A DNA stretch of 64,000 nucleotides, from assembly GCF_028401385.1 (NCBI RefSeq), contig NZ_JAQOMR010000001.1:3330501-3394500 (forward strand), read 5' to 3'. Shown here piece by piece: positions 26,171-37,102 of the stretch. This DNA comes from Marinicella algicola. Lineage in GTDB: Bacteria; Pseudomonadota; Gammaproteobacteria; Xanthomonadales; Marinicellaceae. The position numbers were made by a program, and so were the translations under genes. The notes below the pieces were generated by a model. The model was not told where the DNA came from and searched no databases. It saw only the letters and a list, made by a program, of their open reading frames with translations. Every line of letters begins with the position of its first letter. Positions within the stretch are counted from its first letter, which is position 1.

Positions 26171-27202
26171 TCAGCGCCCGCCTTCAACCTTGCGGAATCG
26201 CTGGCTCACGCCGCCTGGGCCATAGGGATAATCCGGCACGGGCTGGGTGCTAACCGCTGAGAGGCGCTCCAGTTCGGCCCCGGAAAGCCGGATGTTTGCC
26301 GCGCCGAGATTGTCGGCGAGTTGCGCTTGCGTGCGTGCGCCCACAATGACGGAAGTGACCGCCGGCTGTGCCGCAAGCCATGCCAGCGCCACCTCCGCCA
26401 TGCTGGCATTGTGAGCGCCCGCAATATCCTCCAGCGCACCAAGCACCTCCCAGGTCACCGACTTGGCATTGTGCTTGTCATAGGCCTCCATGCCGCGCTC
26501 GGGGTTTTCGCCAAGCCGGGTGGCACCTGTCGGCATCTGGTCGCGCTTGTATTTGCCGGAAAGCCAGCCGCCGGCAAGCGGTGACCATGGCAGAAGTCCC
26601 ATGCCTGCATCCTGGCAGGCCGGTACGATCTCGTGTTCGATGCCGCGGGCAAGCAGGTTATATTGCGGCTGAAGCGTCACCGGGGCCGCAAAGCCGTTCG
26701 ATTTGGCGATCCAGACCGCCTTGGTCAACTGCCAGCCGATAAAGTTGGAAAAGCCGTAATAGGCGATCTTGCCGCTGGAGATGGCATCATCAAGGAAGCG
26801 CAACGTCTCTTCAAGCGGCGTCAGCGCGTCAAAGGCATGAAGCTGGTAGAGGTCCACCTGCTCCACGCCGAGCCGGACAAGCGAAGCATCGAGTGCTTCG
26901 ACAAGATTCTTGCGCGACAAACCGATGCGGTTTGGCCCCTCGCCCATGGGAAAGCGGGCCTTGGTGGCAATCACCAGGTCTTTCGTGATGCCCGGTTTCT
27001 GTTTCAGCCAGCGCCCGATGATCTCTTCTGAAATCCCGGTGCTGTAGACATTGGCGGTGTCGATGAAATTGCCACCGGCCTCCACATAGGCGTCCATCAG
27101 CCGGAAGGATGTCGCCTCGTCCGCCTCGTCGCCAAAGGTCATGGTGCCAAGGCAGAGATTGGTGACCACGGTGCCGCTGTTTCCGAGTCTGCGATATTCC
27201 AT
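26171..27202 (-). CDS. Aldo/keto reductase
   Basis: A 343-residue AKR of the voltage-gated K+ channel beta/AKR11-like branch. The tetrad is visible in NFIDTANVYSTGISEE (Asp, Tyr), VIATKARF (Lys) and LYQLHAFD (His), and NADPH binding in IVGARTQAQL. The start is placed at 27202 because of a GGAG box eight bases upstream; the open frame extends further. It is on the same strand as ThuA and the Gfo/Idh/MocA gene and may assist the same sugar pathway, but the ~130-base gap leaves this open. Confidence 0.85.
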   Translation of the reverse strand: MEYRRLGNSGTVVTNLCLGTMTFGDEADEATSFRLMDAYVEAGGNFIDTANVYSTGISEEIIGRWLKQKPGITKDLVIATKARFPMGEGPNRIGLSRKNLVEALDASLVRLGVEQVDLYQLHAFDALTPLEETLRFLDDAISSGKIAYYGFSNFIGWQLTKAVWIAKSNGFAAPVTLQPQYNLLARGIEHEIVPACQDAGMGLLPWSPLAGGWLSGKYKRDQMPTGATRLGENPERGMEAYDKHNAKSVTWEVLGALEDIAGAHNASMAEVALAWLAAQPAVTSVIVGARTQAQLADNLGAANIRLSGAELERLSAVSTQPVPDYPYGPGGVSQRFRKVEGGR

Positions 27203-27330
27203 GATGTTCTCCTGTTCATTGTGCGGAGGTCCGCGGGAGCGGCTCCGCGTTTCACGGAGGTCGGGTAAAACCACCTGAGCTCCGAGAAATGCCTGTCTTA
27301 CGACTTAGGATCGCCGCTGTTTTTCATCGA

Positions 27331-27970
27331 TCAGCGCGCCGCCCAGTTGGCACCGCGGCGGAAGATGTTTGCCATCTCCGGAACCTTGAACTCGCTCGCA
27401 ATGTGCCCGAGCGAGGAATAGAACACCCGGCCCTTGCCGTGACGGCGTTTCCAGACCACCGGCATGACGACACCGTCGATCCATTCGGCGTGGTCACCTG
27501 CAAAAGTGGTTGTGGCCAGCACCTCGTTCGAAGGGTCAACATGCATGTAATATTGCTCTGAAGTGTAGGGAAATCGGAAATCCCTCCATGATCGGATCAT
27601 CCGGCTTCGTCACATTGACGCGGTAATCGATAATGTTGCCGGGATGGGCGACCCACTGCCCGCCAATGATGAACTGGTAGTCGACCGAATCGCGGAAGGC
27701 ATCGCCCGCGCCGCCGTGATAGCCGGCAATGCCGACACCGCTTTCGATGGCGGAAGAGAGGTTCTTGACCTCTTCATTTTCGATCTTCGACATGGTCATG
27801 ATCGGGACGATCAGGCTCAGATCCTTGATCTGCGGGTCGGCGAAAGCCTCGGTTGAGTGTTCCAGATAGACCTTGAAACCGTCCTCCTGCAACATGTCGC
27901 GGATAACGTGGGCGCACTCCTCCGGCTCATGACCGCTCCAACCGCCCCAGACAATAAGTGCTTCGCGCAT
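27331..27970 (-). CDS. thuA: ThuA domain protein (two one-base lesions)
   Basis: A ~213-residue ThuA-like protein with a class I glutamine-amidotransferase-like fold. In rhizobia ThuA acts with an oxidoreductase (ThuB) on 3-keto derivatives of disaccharides such as trehalose. Typical segments are [40 protein letters not shown] and [19 protein letters not shown]. Two bases are missing close together: 27582-27584 (GGG in coding sense) and 27568-27570 (CCC). Restoring both gives [21 protein letters not shown]. It lies directly downstream of the Gfo/Idh/MocA gene. Confidence 0.82.
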
Positions 27971-28041
27971 GACATTTCTCCTCTCGCATCAGCCGGCGCT
28001 TCGCAGCCGGCCGGGTTTGACTGTTTTTTCCGTTGTCCGGC

Positions 28042-29142
28042 CTATTTGCCGAGCACATCGTTAACGAGCGACGTCGAAAGAGGTGCCGGCCGCTCGGTCA
28101 CTGTTGTGATCTCGACCGTTTTGCCAGTCTCGGCGGCAATATCGAAAGCCTCCATCACCTCCAGCACGTGCAGCGCCAGATCGCCGTTTGCCCGGTGCGG
28201 CCTGTTGCTGCGGATCGCATAGGCCATGTCGGCAAGGCCGATCGAACGGTAATTGTCGTCCGCATAGGGCATATCGACCGGGTAGTCCTCGAACTCACCG
28301 CCCTTTTTCAAAAGCGAGATCGGCCCCTTGAAGAAGTTCGGATCGGGAACAAGCAGCGTTCCTTCCGTGCCGTAAATCTCGATTGGCAGATGCTTGTGGC
28401 CCGCCACATCGAAGCTCATCGTCACCTGTACAACGGCGCCGTTTTCAAAAGAAAGCACGCCTGCGATATGGGTGGGGACCTTCACCGAAATCTTGTCGCC
28501 CCGGCGCGGTTCGCTTGTGATCTCGCGTTCCTTGCGCAGCATGGTCGCAAAGCCCGCAACCTTACTGACCGGCCCGAACAGATTGACGAGATCGGTAATG
28601 TAATAGGGGCCCATGTCGAGCATCGGCCCGCCGCCGATATCGTAGTAGAAATCGGGATTGGGATGCCAGGATTCATGCCCCGGCCGCATGAAACTCGCCG
28701 TACCCCCGATAGCAAGCCCAAGCGCGCCGCTGTCAACGATGGCGCGCGATGTCTGGTGGCCGCCACCGAGAAATGTATCGGGCGCCGCGCCAATCCTGAG
28801 CCCTGCCTTCGCAGCGGCTTCGGCAAGTTTCTTTCCCTCGGCGAAACTGATACCGAGCGGCTTTTCCGAATAGGTATGCTTGCCAGCTTCAAGCGCTCTC
28901 ATGGCCACCGCCACATGGGCGCGCGGGATCGTCAGGTTGAGGATGATCTCGACCTTCGGGTCGGCCATCAACTGATCAATCGAGCTGACCGGTACGTTGA
29001 ACTCGGCGGCTCTGGCTTCTGCGGCTGCCTGATTGAGATCGGCTATGCCGCGAACCTCCAGAATGTCGAAGCCGGCCATCGCCTTCAGATAGGCACCCGA
29101 AATATTGCCGCATCCAATGATGCCGATCCCTACTTTTTCCAT
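28042..29142 (-). CDS. Gfo/Idh/MocA family oxidoreductase (ThuB-like)
   Basis: A 366-residue NAD(P)-dependent oxidoreductase. The N-terminal Rossmann motif is GIIGCGNISG, the EKPLG motif carries the catalytic Lys, and the C-terminal GFO_IDH_MocA domain contains DIGGGPMLDMGPYYITDL. Paired with ThuA, it probably oxidises a sugar or disaccharide, as ThuB does at C3. It lies between ThuA and the ROK repressor on one strand, consistent with one catabolic unit. Confidence 0.85.
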   Translation of the reverse strand: MEKVGIGIIGCGNISGAYLKAMAGFDILEVRGIADLNQAAAEARAAEFNVPVSSIDQLMADPKVEIILNLTIPRAHVAVAMRALEAGKHTYSEKPLGISFAEGKKLAEAAAKAGLRIGAAPDTFLGGGHQTSRAIVDSGALGLAIGGTASFMRPGHESWHPNPDFYYDIGGGPMLDMGPYYITDLVNLFGPVSKVAGFATMLRKEREITSEPRRGDKISVKVPTHIAGVLSFENGAVVQVTMSFDVAGHKHLPIEIYGTEGTLLVPDPNFFKGPISLLKKGGEFEDYPVDMPYADDNYRSIGLADMAYAIRSNRPHRANGDLALHVLEVMEAFDIAAETGKTVEITTVTERPAPLSTSLVNDVLGK

Positions 29143-29183
29143 TTTTCACTCCTCCCGAAAGTGCCTGGCTCTCCGACCGTTGT

Positions 29184-30382
29184 TCAAAGCGCCGGGCCGG
29201 TTGTGCTCCATGGCGATTCATACAGCTCATAAAGTGCGACGGCCGCCGCACCCCGCGCCCAGAAAAATCGTCCGCGTCATCGAAAATCAGCTCGCTCACA
29301 TCACTCAACGACGGCGGGATCGCGCTGTTGAAGGCCGCTGTCAGCCGGTTGATGAAGGGTTTGCCAAGCGCAAGGCTGGAGCCTACCAAGATAACACGCG
29401 GCGGCGCGAAAAGTGTCACGATATTGGCCACCGTCACGCCGACAGCATCGCCGGCCCGCTCAGCCGCCGACATGATTTGAACGTCCTTGGCCTTAATCAG
29501 CGTCTGGGCGTGTGAAATGCCCCGGCCAAGCCGCACCGCATCGGCGTAAAGCCCTTCGCGGGGGCCGTCGCCGAGGATCGCGCTTTCTCCGGCAAAGCTT
29601 GCCAGCCGCGACATGCCGTCGGCGCTGCTGCCGAGCACAAGATCGCCGAGATTGTGGCTGAGCCCGCCGGCGCCCCGGAAAAGGCGGCTATTGTGCAGAA
29701 CACCGAGACCCAGCGTCCGCTCGAGCGATATCAGCACCATGTCCTCAAGGTGACGCGCCTTGCCGAACCAGTGATGCGCAAGGGTCACGGCATGGACATC
29801 GCTTTCAACGATTGTCCGGATACCGAAGCGCGGCGACATAACGGCGGCGAAATCCACATTCTCGTCGCTGAAGATCGGGCTGGACCGCACGACGCCGGTG
29901 CGATGCTCGACCACGCCCGGAAGACCGAGACAGATCATATCGATTTCGGAGAGCGCTAGCCCGGTATCCATCACGCAGGCACGCACGCCATCTTCCACCA
30001 GATCGGCGATGACGTTGATCGGCATTCTGTCGATGCGGACGGGCAGGGAAAATTCGGAAAGGACCTCGCCGCAGAAATCGACAACCACGAAAGTCATCCG
30101 CGTAGCCGCAATCTTGGCCCCGACGACGCGCGAAGCCTCCGGGTTGAGCTCGAGCATCACCCGGGGTCGACCACGGGCTGTGGCATTGCGCAGGTCGCCC
30201 TCGTGACGTGACAGGATCAGGCCATCATCGATCAGGGAGCCGGTGATGGCCGAAACGGTGCTGGTCGACATTTCGGTATGCTTACTGATTTCGATGCGCG
30301 AGATCGGCCCGTTGCGCCGGATTGTGTCCAGCACACTCAACCGGTTGATTGCACGCATCAATTCAGGATCAGCGGTTTTCAT
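29184..30382 (-). CDS. ROK family transcriptional repressor (one-base lesion near the C-terminus)
   Basis: A ~399-residue NagC/XylR-type regulator. An N-terminal winged helix (RNGPISRIEISKHTEMSTSTVSAITGSLIDDGLI) is followed by a ROK sugar-binding domain with AVTLAHHWFGKARHLEDMV and the zinc-region-like GGLSHNLGDLVLG. The frame breaks at 29263-29267 (AAAAA; TTTTT in coding sense); one more base gives the natural end DDFFWARGAAAVALYELYESPWS and a stop at 29184-29186. Divergent from the ABC operon at 30610, which it likely controls along with the thu-like genes. ROK rather than LacI control differs from the classical thu locus. Confidence 0.85.
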
Positions 30383-30609
30383 GAGGGCTCATAGGGCAGG
30401 TTCAGGACGGGTTATATTTTTTCCGTGTTACGAAATAATTGGTGGTCGTTTTTAGTCCTGCGCTTGAGACATGTGCAAGCTATTTTTGCACACGATGCCT
30501 ATTTTAAAGGCGACCTGCCTCCTTGCGAACAAATTCGGGTTGACAAAACTGAGGTCTCGACATTTATTTAATCCGGATACTGCAAAAAGTGCTTTGGGAG
30601 GAGTGCAAT

Positions 30610-31902
30610 ATGTCAATTACTGCCAAATGGCTTCGTTATAGTGCCTCTGCTGCGGGCTTTGCCGTCCTGACAGCGGCAGCCAATACAGCATCTGCCGAGA
30701 CGGTGATAAAATGGCTGCATCTGGAAAACCAGGAGCCGGTCGTCGAAGTTTGGCGCCAGGTGGCCGATGAGTTCGAGCAGGCCAATCCAGGTGTTAAAAT
30801 CGAAATGCAGTTCCTTGAAAATCAGGCATTCAAGGCCAAACTTCCGACATTGCTGCAATCGTCCGAGGTCCCCAGCCTGTTCTACACCTGGGGCGGCGGC
30901 GTTTTGAAGGCCCAGTCGGAAACCGGCGTTCTGCGGGACATTTCTCCGGCACTTGACGCTAACAACAATGAATGGCTCGACACGCTCAAGCCATCCTCAA
31001 TCGCGGGGATGACGTTTGACGACAAGGTTTGGGCTGCTCCGGTCCTCAACGGTGTCGTCTCCTTCTTCTATAACAAGGAATTGTTTGACCAGGCCGGTGT
31101 GGACGGTACCTCGATCGACACCTGGAGTGACTTCATGGGGGCCGTGAAGACCCTGAAGGAAGCCGGGATCACGCCGATTGCAGGCGGCGGTGGCGACAAA
31201 TGGCCGATCCACTTCTACTGGGGTTACCTTGCCATGCGCGAGGCCGGACATGATGGTTTCATGGCGGCGAAGGCAGGCGAGAATGGCGGCTTTGCGGGTG
31301 AGCCCTTCGTCAATGCCGGCGAGAAACTTGCCGAACTTGGCGCACTTGAACCATTCCAGAACGGCTATCTCGGCGCGACCTGGAACGACGCACTCGCAAC
31401 CTTCGGCGACGGACGCGCGGCGATGATCCTGTCGTTTGAAAGCACGGGCAGGACCCAGGCCAGCAATTCCACCGATGGCAAAGGGCTTGCAGAAGACAAT
31501 ATCGGCCGTTTCGCCTTTCCCGTCATCGAAGGCGCCCCGGGGCTTGTCACCGACAATATGGGCGGCCTGACTGGCTGGGCCGTAACCAAGGATGCGCCGC
31601 CCGAAACCGAGAAGTTCCTTGAGTACTACACCAGCCCGGATGTTGCCCGCAGGATATCGGCGGTTCAGAAGGTCATTCCGGTCACGATCGGCGTTGCCGA
31701 TTCCATCACCGATCCGCTTCTGAAGAGCAGCGCCGAAGCGCTCGCCAAGGAAACCTGGCACCAGAACTATCTCGATCAGGATCTGGGCCCGAATGTCGGT
31801 GCCGTGGTCAACGACATGAGTGCTGCGATCGTTTCCGGATCGACCTCGCCGGAGGATGCTGCGCAGCAGATCCAGGACACATTCGAACTGGAAAATATGT
31901 AA
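30610..31902 (+). CDS. Carbohydrate ABC transporter substrate-binding protein
   Basis: A ~430-residue family 1 extracellular solute-binding protein with a Sec signal peptide (~residues 1-30, ending ANTASAE). The mature part begins ETVIKWLHLENQEPVVEVW and contains NNGVVSFFYNKELFDQAG-like ligand-lobe sequence. The ATG at 30610 has a strong GGGAGGA box. First gene of an SBP-permease-permease-ATPase operon divergent from the ROK repressor. A di- or oligosaccharide ligand is likely, given ThuA and the ThuB-like enzyme nearby. Confidence 0.88.
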   Translation: MSITAKWLRYSASAAGFAVLTAAANTASAETVIKWLHLENQEPVVEVWRQVADEFEQANPGVKIEMQFLENQAFKAKLPTLLQSSEVPSLFYTWGGGVLKAQSETGVLRDISPALDANNNEWLDTLKPSSIAGMTFDDKVWAAPVLNGVVSFFYNKELFDQAGVDGTSIDTWSDFMGAVKTLKEAGITPIAGGGGDKWPIHFYWGYLAMREAGHDGFMAAKAGENGGFAGEPFVNAGEKLAELGALEPFQNGYLGATWNDALATFGDGRAAMILSFESTGRTQASNSTDGKGLAEDNIGRFAFPVIEGAPGLVTDNMGGLTGWAVTKDAPPETEKFLEYYTSPDVARRISAVQKVIPVTIGVADSITDPLLKSSAEALAKETWHQNYLDQDLGPNVGAVVNDMSAAIVSGSTSPEDAAQQIQDTFELENM

Positions 31903-31910
31903 GTCCCGAC

Positions 31911-31941
31911 CCCGGGCGCCCGCGCATTGCGGGTGCCCGGG
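31911..31941 (+). repeat. Intercistronic stem-loop after the SBP gene
   Basis: A 13-bp GC-rich hairpin (CCCGGGCGCCCGC / GCGGGTGCCCGGG, one G-U pair, 5-base loop) starts nine bases after the SBP stop, with no T-run. Such structures after binding-protein genes protect the upstream mRNA or attenuate transcription, giving more binding protein than permease. Confidence 0.8.
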
Positions 31942-32059
31942 TCACGATGGCTTTCGGCAGACGGGGCATGCAGGCTGTCGGCTCATCTTCTGAGTGGTGA
32001 CGGCGCGGATGTTCCCGACCGTGCCTGGTGACTTTGCCGACGCAAACGGGAAAACACGC

Positions 32060-32992
32060 ATGACGACGACAGATTCCATACTTCCACCACCTGTCGGGCC
32101 GGCGCCGAAAATGAGGCGACGGCGCTCGCTCGCCCATACCAAATGGCCGGTGGTGATCCTCTTTATGCCGCCTGCGCTGCTGATCTTTACCGTGCTGGTG
32201 ATCCTGCCCATGGGCGAGGCGGCCTGGTATTCCTTCTTCCACTGGAACGGCTACGGCGAACCCAGCAAATGGGTCGATTTCCGCAACTACAAGCTCATCT
32301 TCAAGAATTCGGCCTTCACAAAGGCGTTGATCAACAACGGTCTGATTATCATCACATCGATCTTGATCCAGCTGCCTCTGGCGCTGTGGCTTGCGACCAT
32401 GGTGACCAGAAAGATCAAGGGCGCGCTGTTCTTTCGCTTGATCTTCTTCCTGCCCTATGTGCTCGCTGACGTCGCCGCGGGCATGATCTGGCGCTTCGTT
32501 TATGACGGTGATTTCGGCCTTGTTGCCGGCATTTTCCATTTCTTCGGCGCTCAGCCGCCCTTCCTGCTGGCCAATGCCGATACTGCCATGCCAGCAATCC
32601 TTGCCGTGATCGTCTGGAAATATTTCGGCTTTCACATGATGCTGTTCATCGCCGGCCTTCAGGCGATCGACAAGAGCATTCTTGAGGCCGCCGATATCGA
32701 CGGGGCGACCGGCTGGCAGAAATTCAGGCTTGTGACGCTTCCCATGCTGGGCTCAACCGTCAGGCTTTCCGTCTTCTTCGCCGTCATCGGCTCGCTGCAA
32801 CTCTTCGACATGATCATGCCGCTCACCGGTGGCGGGCCTGCGAACTCGACCCAGACCATGGTGACCTTCCTCTACAATTTCGGCGTCACCCGCATGCAGG
32901 TCGGTTTCGGCAGCGCCGTGGGGGTAATCCTGTTCATCATCTGCGTCACGCTGGCCTTCAGCTACAAACGGATATTCATGAAAAATGACTGA
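32060..32992 (+). CDS. Carbohydrate ABC transporter permease 1
   Basis: A 310-residue MalF/UgpA-type inner-membrane permease with six predicted helices. The EAA loop that docks the ATPase is KSILEAADIDGATGWQKFRLVTLPML. The ATG at 32060 is chosen as the start; the longer open frame has no better site. It overlaps the next permease by eight bases, so translation is coupled. Confidence 0.88.
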   Translation: MTTTDSILPPPVGPAPKMRRRRSLAHTKWPVVILFMPPALLIFTVLVILPMGEAAWYSFFHWNGYGEPSKWVDFRNYKLIFKNSAFTKALINNGLIIITSILIQLPLALWLATMVTRKIKGALFFRLIFFLPYVLADVAAGMIWRFVYDGDFGLVAGIFHFFGAQPPFLLANADTAMPAILAVIVWKYFGFHMMLFIAGLQAIDKSILEAADIDGATGWQKFRLVTLPMLGSTVRLSVFFAVIGSLQLFDMIMPLTGGGPANSTQTMVTFLYNFGVTRMQVGFGSAVGVILFIICVTLAFSYKRIFMKND

Positions 32993-33869
32993 GATCTCCG
33001 AAAGCGCACCGATCGATGCAGCCCAATCGGGCGGGGAAGGCCGCAAGCTGAATGTCAGCACCCAGACCTATCTTTATGTCTCGCTTCTGATCGTTGCCGG
33101 CATCGTCATCGTGCCACTCCTCACCACCGCGCTCGGCGGCTTCAAGACGCTGCCGGATCTGCGCGGCAGCCCCTTTGGCCTCCCGGAGCACTGGCAGTGG
33201 AGCAATTATACCGACATTCTGATGTCGAAGCGCTACTGGCTGCAAATGGGAAATTCGCTGCTGATCGCCGTGTTCACGGTGTTTCTCACCATCGTGTTTT
33301 CGGCCTGCGCTGCCTTCTGCTTCGCCCATATCCGCTTCTTCGGCTCGGAATATCTGCTCAACTATTTCCTGATCGGGCTGATGTTCCCGGCAGCGACCGC
33401 GATCCTGCCACTTTACATCCGCATCCGCGACCTCGGCCTGCTCGACACCTACTGGGGCGTGATCCTGCCACAGGTGGCCTTCGGACTCGGCATGAGCATC
33501 CTGCTGTTTAGAAACTATTTCAGGAACCTTCCGCAGGAACTGTTCGACGCAGCCTTCGTCGACGGCTGCGGCTATATCGGCTTTTTCTGGCACGTCACCA
33601 TGCCGCTCTCGCGGCCGATCATCGCCACTGTCGGCATCATCGCCTTCGTGCAGAGCTGGAACAGCTACATCATCCCGCTGATCATGCTGAACAGCGAAAA
33701 CCGCTACCCCTGGCCGCTCGGCATCATGGTCTACAAGGGCGAGTTCGCGACCGAATGGCAACTGGTGCTTGCCTTCATCACGCTCACCATCCTGCCGACG
33801 ATCATTGCCTTCTTTGTCGCCCAGAAACACATCATTGCCGGGCTCACCGCCGGCGCCGTCAAGTCGTAA
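32985..33869 (+). CDS. Carbohydrate ABC transporter permease 2
   Basis: A 294-residue MalG/UgpE-type permease with six predicted helices and the EAA loop [28 protein letters not shown] (coupling helix). It overlaps permease 1 by eight bases and is followed after 22 bases by the ATPase gene. Intact. Confidence 0.9.
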   Translation: MTEISESAPIDAAQSGGEGRKLNVSTQTYLYVSLLIVAGIVIVPLLTTALGGFKTLPDLRGSPFGLPEHWQWSNYTDILMSKRYWLQMGNSLLIAVFTVFLTIVFSACAAFCFAHIRFFGSEYLLNYFLIGLMFPAATAILPLYIRIRDLGLLDTYWGVILPQVAFGLGMSILLFRNYFRNLPQELFDAAFVDGCGYIGFFWHVTMPLSRPIIATVGIIAFVQSWNSYIIPLIMLNSENRYPWPLGIMVYKGEFATEWQLVLAFITLTILPTIIAFFVAQKHIIAGLTAGAVKS

Positions 33870-33891
33870 ACCACCGGGGAGCTCTTTCAAA

Positions 33892-34968
33892 ATGGCATCC
33901 GTTACACTCAGCAATATCAGAAAGAGCTACGGCGCTCTCGAGGTGATCCATGGTGTTTCACTCAACATCAATGATGGCGAGTTCGTTGCCCTTGTCGGTC
34001 CGTCGGGTTGCGGCAAGTCCACGCTTTTGCGCATGATCGCTGGACTTGAGGAGATCACCGGTGGTGATATTTCAATCGGCAGCGAGATCGTCAACGAACT
34101 GACACCGCGCGAGCGCAATATCGCGATGGTGTTCCAGTCCTACGCGCTCTATCCACACATGACGGTCGCCGAAAACATGGGCTTCAATCTGCGCCTCGCA
34201 AAACGTCCCAAGGCCGAGATCGAGGAGCGGGTCACGGAGGCGGCGCGCATGCTCGACCTGACGGAGCTCCTCGACCGCAAGCCCTCGCAGCTTTCCGGCG
34301 GTCAGCGCCAGCGCGTTGCCATGGGGCGCGCCGTGGTCCGCAATCCGGCGGTCTTTCTCTTCGATGAGCCGCTGTCTAACCTCGACGCCAAGCTCCGTGT
34401 CCAGATGCGCTCGGAAATCAAGACGCTGCATCAGCGGGTCGAGACCACATCAATCTATGTCACGCATGATCAGATTGAGGCGATGACACTTGCCGACCGC
34501 GTTGTGGTGCTGAACAAGGGATATATCGAGCAGGAAGGCACGCCGATCGAACTTTACAAGAAACCGGCCAATCTCTTTGTCGCCGCCTTCATCGGGTCGC
34601 CGGCGATGAACCTGCTGCCGGCCACGATCGAGGCGGCCGACGGCGTGCCGTCGGTGCGGTTTTCCGATGGCACGCTGCTACCGGTCTCCAAGAGCCATCA
34701 TGGAATCACTCCCGGCCAAAAAGTCACGGTTGGCCTGCGACCGGAACACCTCAATCCGGACATCGGCAATGGTGCGGTCATCAAGGGTACCGCATTGCTG
34801 GTGGAGCCAACCGGAGCGCAGAGCCATGTTGTCTTCGAGCTTGGCGGACAGCATGTGACAGCAATTGTTGATGGTGAACGCGATATCCATCACGGCCAGA
34901 CCTTCGAAGCGAAGATCGATCCCGAGCGGGTTCATATTTTCGATACGGAGACCGGCGTGGCTCTATGA
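33892..34968 (+). CDS. Carbohydrate ABC transporter ATPase (MalK/UgpC type)
   Basis: A 358-residue ATPase with Walker [10 protein letters not shown] (~residues 36-44), signature LSGGQRQR, Walker [13 protein letters not shown] and switch His in [12 protein letters not shown]-terminal TOBE/OB regulatory domain (~240-358) follows. The start is [18 protein letters not shown], shortly after the permease stop. Last gene of the operon; after it comes insertion-sequence debris. Confidence 0.93.
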   Translation: MASVTLSNIRKSYGALEVIHGVSLNINDGEFVALVGPSGCGKSTLLRMIAGLEEITGGDISIGSEIVNELTPRERNIAMVFQSYALYPHMTVAENMGFNLRLAKRPKAEIEERVTEAARMLDLTELLDRKPSQLSGGQRQRVAMGRAVVRNPAVFLFDEPLSNLDAKLRVQMRSEIKTLHQRVETTSIYVTHDQIEAMTLADRVVVLNKGYIEQEGTPIELYKKPANLFVAAFIGSPAMNLLPATIEAADGVPSVRFSDGTLLPVSKSHHGITPGQKVTVGLRPEHLNPDIGNGAVIKGTALLVEPTGAQSHVVFELGGQHVTAIVDGERDIHHGQTFEAKIDPERVHIFDTETGVAL

Positions 34969-35175
34969 AATGAAAAGCCGCCACGCTGGCTGTCTGCGCG
35001 ACCGCATCACTCACCATGCCAACATCCTTGAGATGAACGGCACAGCTATCGTCTCGCTCAAAGCCGCGCCAGAAAGGCTGACGGAGCCCCTTCAAAAATG
35101 TGCAACGCAGGCATGAGCATCCGCTCGGGCTATGTGTTTGATCCCGGACTTTGATGGTGCAATATTTTCTCAACC

Positions 35176-36144
35176 TGGGAGGGATGCGCTATGGGACAGG
35201 TTTTACATGGCAGCGCCACGACGACTGAGCCCGTCCGTCGGCGATCTCGGTGTAGGAAAGACCCTCTTCACGCAAAGCATCGAGCTTCTCAAGTATTTCC
35301 TGGCGAGATTACCTATGCGCGAGGCGGGCACGAAGGCGGAGTGCCGCAGCGCCGACGATTGCGTCCTCCGACGGGATAGCCCTGCCGGTAGCACGTCCTG
35401 AAAGGCTCATCTGTTCTTCGATGGCAGAACAAAGGTTCTGGATCAGATGAAACCGATCGGCGACCTGCCGGGCCTGCGGCGCGCCTTCACGGACAACCTG
35501 CGCATACAGGCCGCAGCGGTCCCGGCTGACGACCTCAACGGAAGGGTGGCTCCGAAGCCACTTGGCCGCACGCTCGCCCCTGAGGTCGTCCAGTATATCG
35601 ACAACCGAGCGGCGCTCGAGATCGACCATGATGCTTCCACAGCTCGTCGCCAACTCCAATCATCAATGCCGACCATCCGTATCTCGGTGCTGCTGCGGTG
35701 AGCGATCGTGGCATCCCGCTTCAACTGCCTCACGATTGTGTCGTCGCTGATGGGCATGCCGAGCCTCTGCATCAAGCGCTCGCCAGGCCGACCGCCCGTA
35801 TTGTGACCAAGCAGACCGACAATTTCCGCGACCCTTGTCGTCGGGCGCGTATACTGGGAAGCGATCTCCGGCAGCCGGTCGGTGAACGTTTGTCGCTCAC
35901 ATTTCTGATGAGCGCATCGCCAACGGCTCAGCAGAAGCTTCACCGTTGCGGGCTTTCCCTGGACCGGGAAATCCTGCAGGCAGCGATTGGACCAGCCGTG
36001 CCGGCGTCTGCTTCGCCGTTCGCAATCGGGGCAAATGCCGATCGCGGGTCCGGCGGCTGAAACACCCCATCTGTCATCATCAGTGAGCGCGACACCCATG
36101 ACTTTAGTGCCCCGGCCGGGCGACCATTTCGATTTTCTTTGCAT
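35176..36144 (-). pseudogene. Decayed ISL3-family transposase
   Basis: An ISL3-like transposase fragment. From the N-terminus there is a Cys/His zinc-binding region (GICPDCERRSRRRHGW and RWRCAHQKCERQTF), a helical region (PTTRVAEIVGLLGHN), the first catalytic Asp in MVGIDDWSWRR and, in another frame after ~35640, SRDRCGLYAQVVREGAPQARQVADRFHLIQNL with the second Asp. A stop codon follows, and beyond it a residue of the next part (EKLDALREEGLSYTEIAD) is visible before homology ends near 35176. Frameshift, stop and truncation together mean it cannot make a full transposase. No terminal inverted repeats could be paired with confidence. Confidence 0.75.
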
Positions 36145-36320
36145 GTCCGATCATAGATGTTGCGTCGCTAACGGCCGATGAACCACGCAAAGTGAGGAAG
36201 CCCCTTACGATTCAGTGCTGGATTTCCCAAGGCCTGCACATGGCCGACAATGAGAAACGACAACGCAAGCCACTTGAGCCACATCTCTCTTGTTTCCGAT
36301 TTTTCAAAATCACACTCATC

Positions 36321-37102
36321 TCAGAGGCGTTGAGACAGAACAGGCACAACATGCGAGAGCATCGGCGTTCCCGGTTCGACAAGGTGCATGGCAAATTGTG
36401 CCGGTTCGCCTGAGAAGCTGTATGGCTGGTTATCACGCAGATCGAAGGCGATCTGGTGCGATGACGAGGGTGACACGAAAACGGGGGCACCACCGCAGGA
36501 ACCGATGATCGCCCGATGCATGTGCCCGCACAGAATACCCCTGACCTTTCCATGCGCTTCGACCAGACGTGCAAGGCGCTCCCGCCCTTCAAGCAACCCC
36601 ATGGAATCCATATCGCGCAGACCAGTGGTCAGCGGCGGATGATGCATGAAAATCAGAACGTCGTTTTGTCTTTGACGTGCAAGTGCGTCCTCAAGCCAGT
36701 TGAGCCGGGCTTGGCACAGCTCTCCGTGCGGTGCACCTTCGACCAGCGTATCCAAACCAATGATGGTGATCGGGAAACGGCTGTCACACAAGCAAAGGTG
36801 GCCTGAGTCCGTATTTCCGACAAAATCGGCAAGTGCCTCACGCATTGGCGCGCGGACATCATGGTTTCCCGGCACAGCCAAGACGGTCAATCCGAGTTTG
36901 CTGAGTGCCTCACCGACATATTGATACTCCTCGAGCGTCGCATCCTCACCAAGGTCCCCGGAAAAAGAACGATGTCGGGCTGAACGGGCTGCTTTGCAAG
37001 GTTGGCCATCAGTCTGTCGAACGACGCCTTCGTATCGAAGCGCCCGGCAAGCTTTCTGTCGCCAAGCAAAAGGTGACTGTCGGTGATCTGAGCTATCAGC
37101 AT
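36321..37102 (-). CDS. Metallophosphoesterase, GpdQ/CpdA-type phosphodiesterase (one-base lesion)
   Basis: A ~260-residue class III cyclic-nucleotide/glycerophosphodiester phosphodiesterase. The metal-ligand motifs run in order: ITDSHLL (D-x-H), FSGDL (GD), VPGNHD, and in the C-terminal half FMHHPP and LCGHMHR (GHxH). The frame breaks at 36962-36966 (AAAAA; TTTTT in coding sense); a sixth base converts FPGTLV into the canonical FSGDLGEDATLEEYQYVGEAL and joins both halves. Divergent from an ABC transporter operon, it probably hydrolyses the imported phosphodiester; cAMP is the alternative substrate. Confidence 0.83.

Noticed and set aside
35176..36144. Intact ISL3 element capable of transposition
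   Set aside because: The transposase has a frameshift, a stop and a missing C-terminus, and I could not pair terminal inverted repeats.
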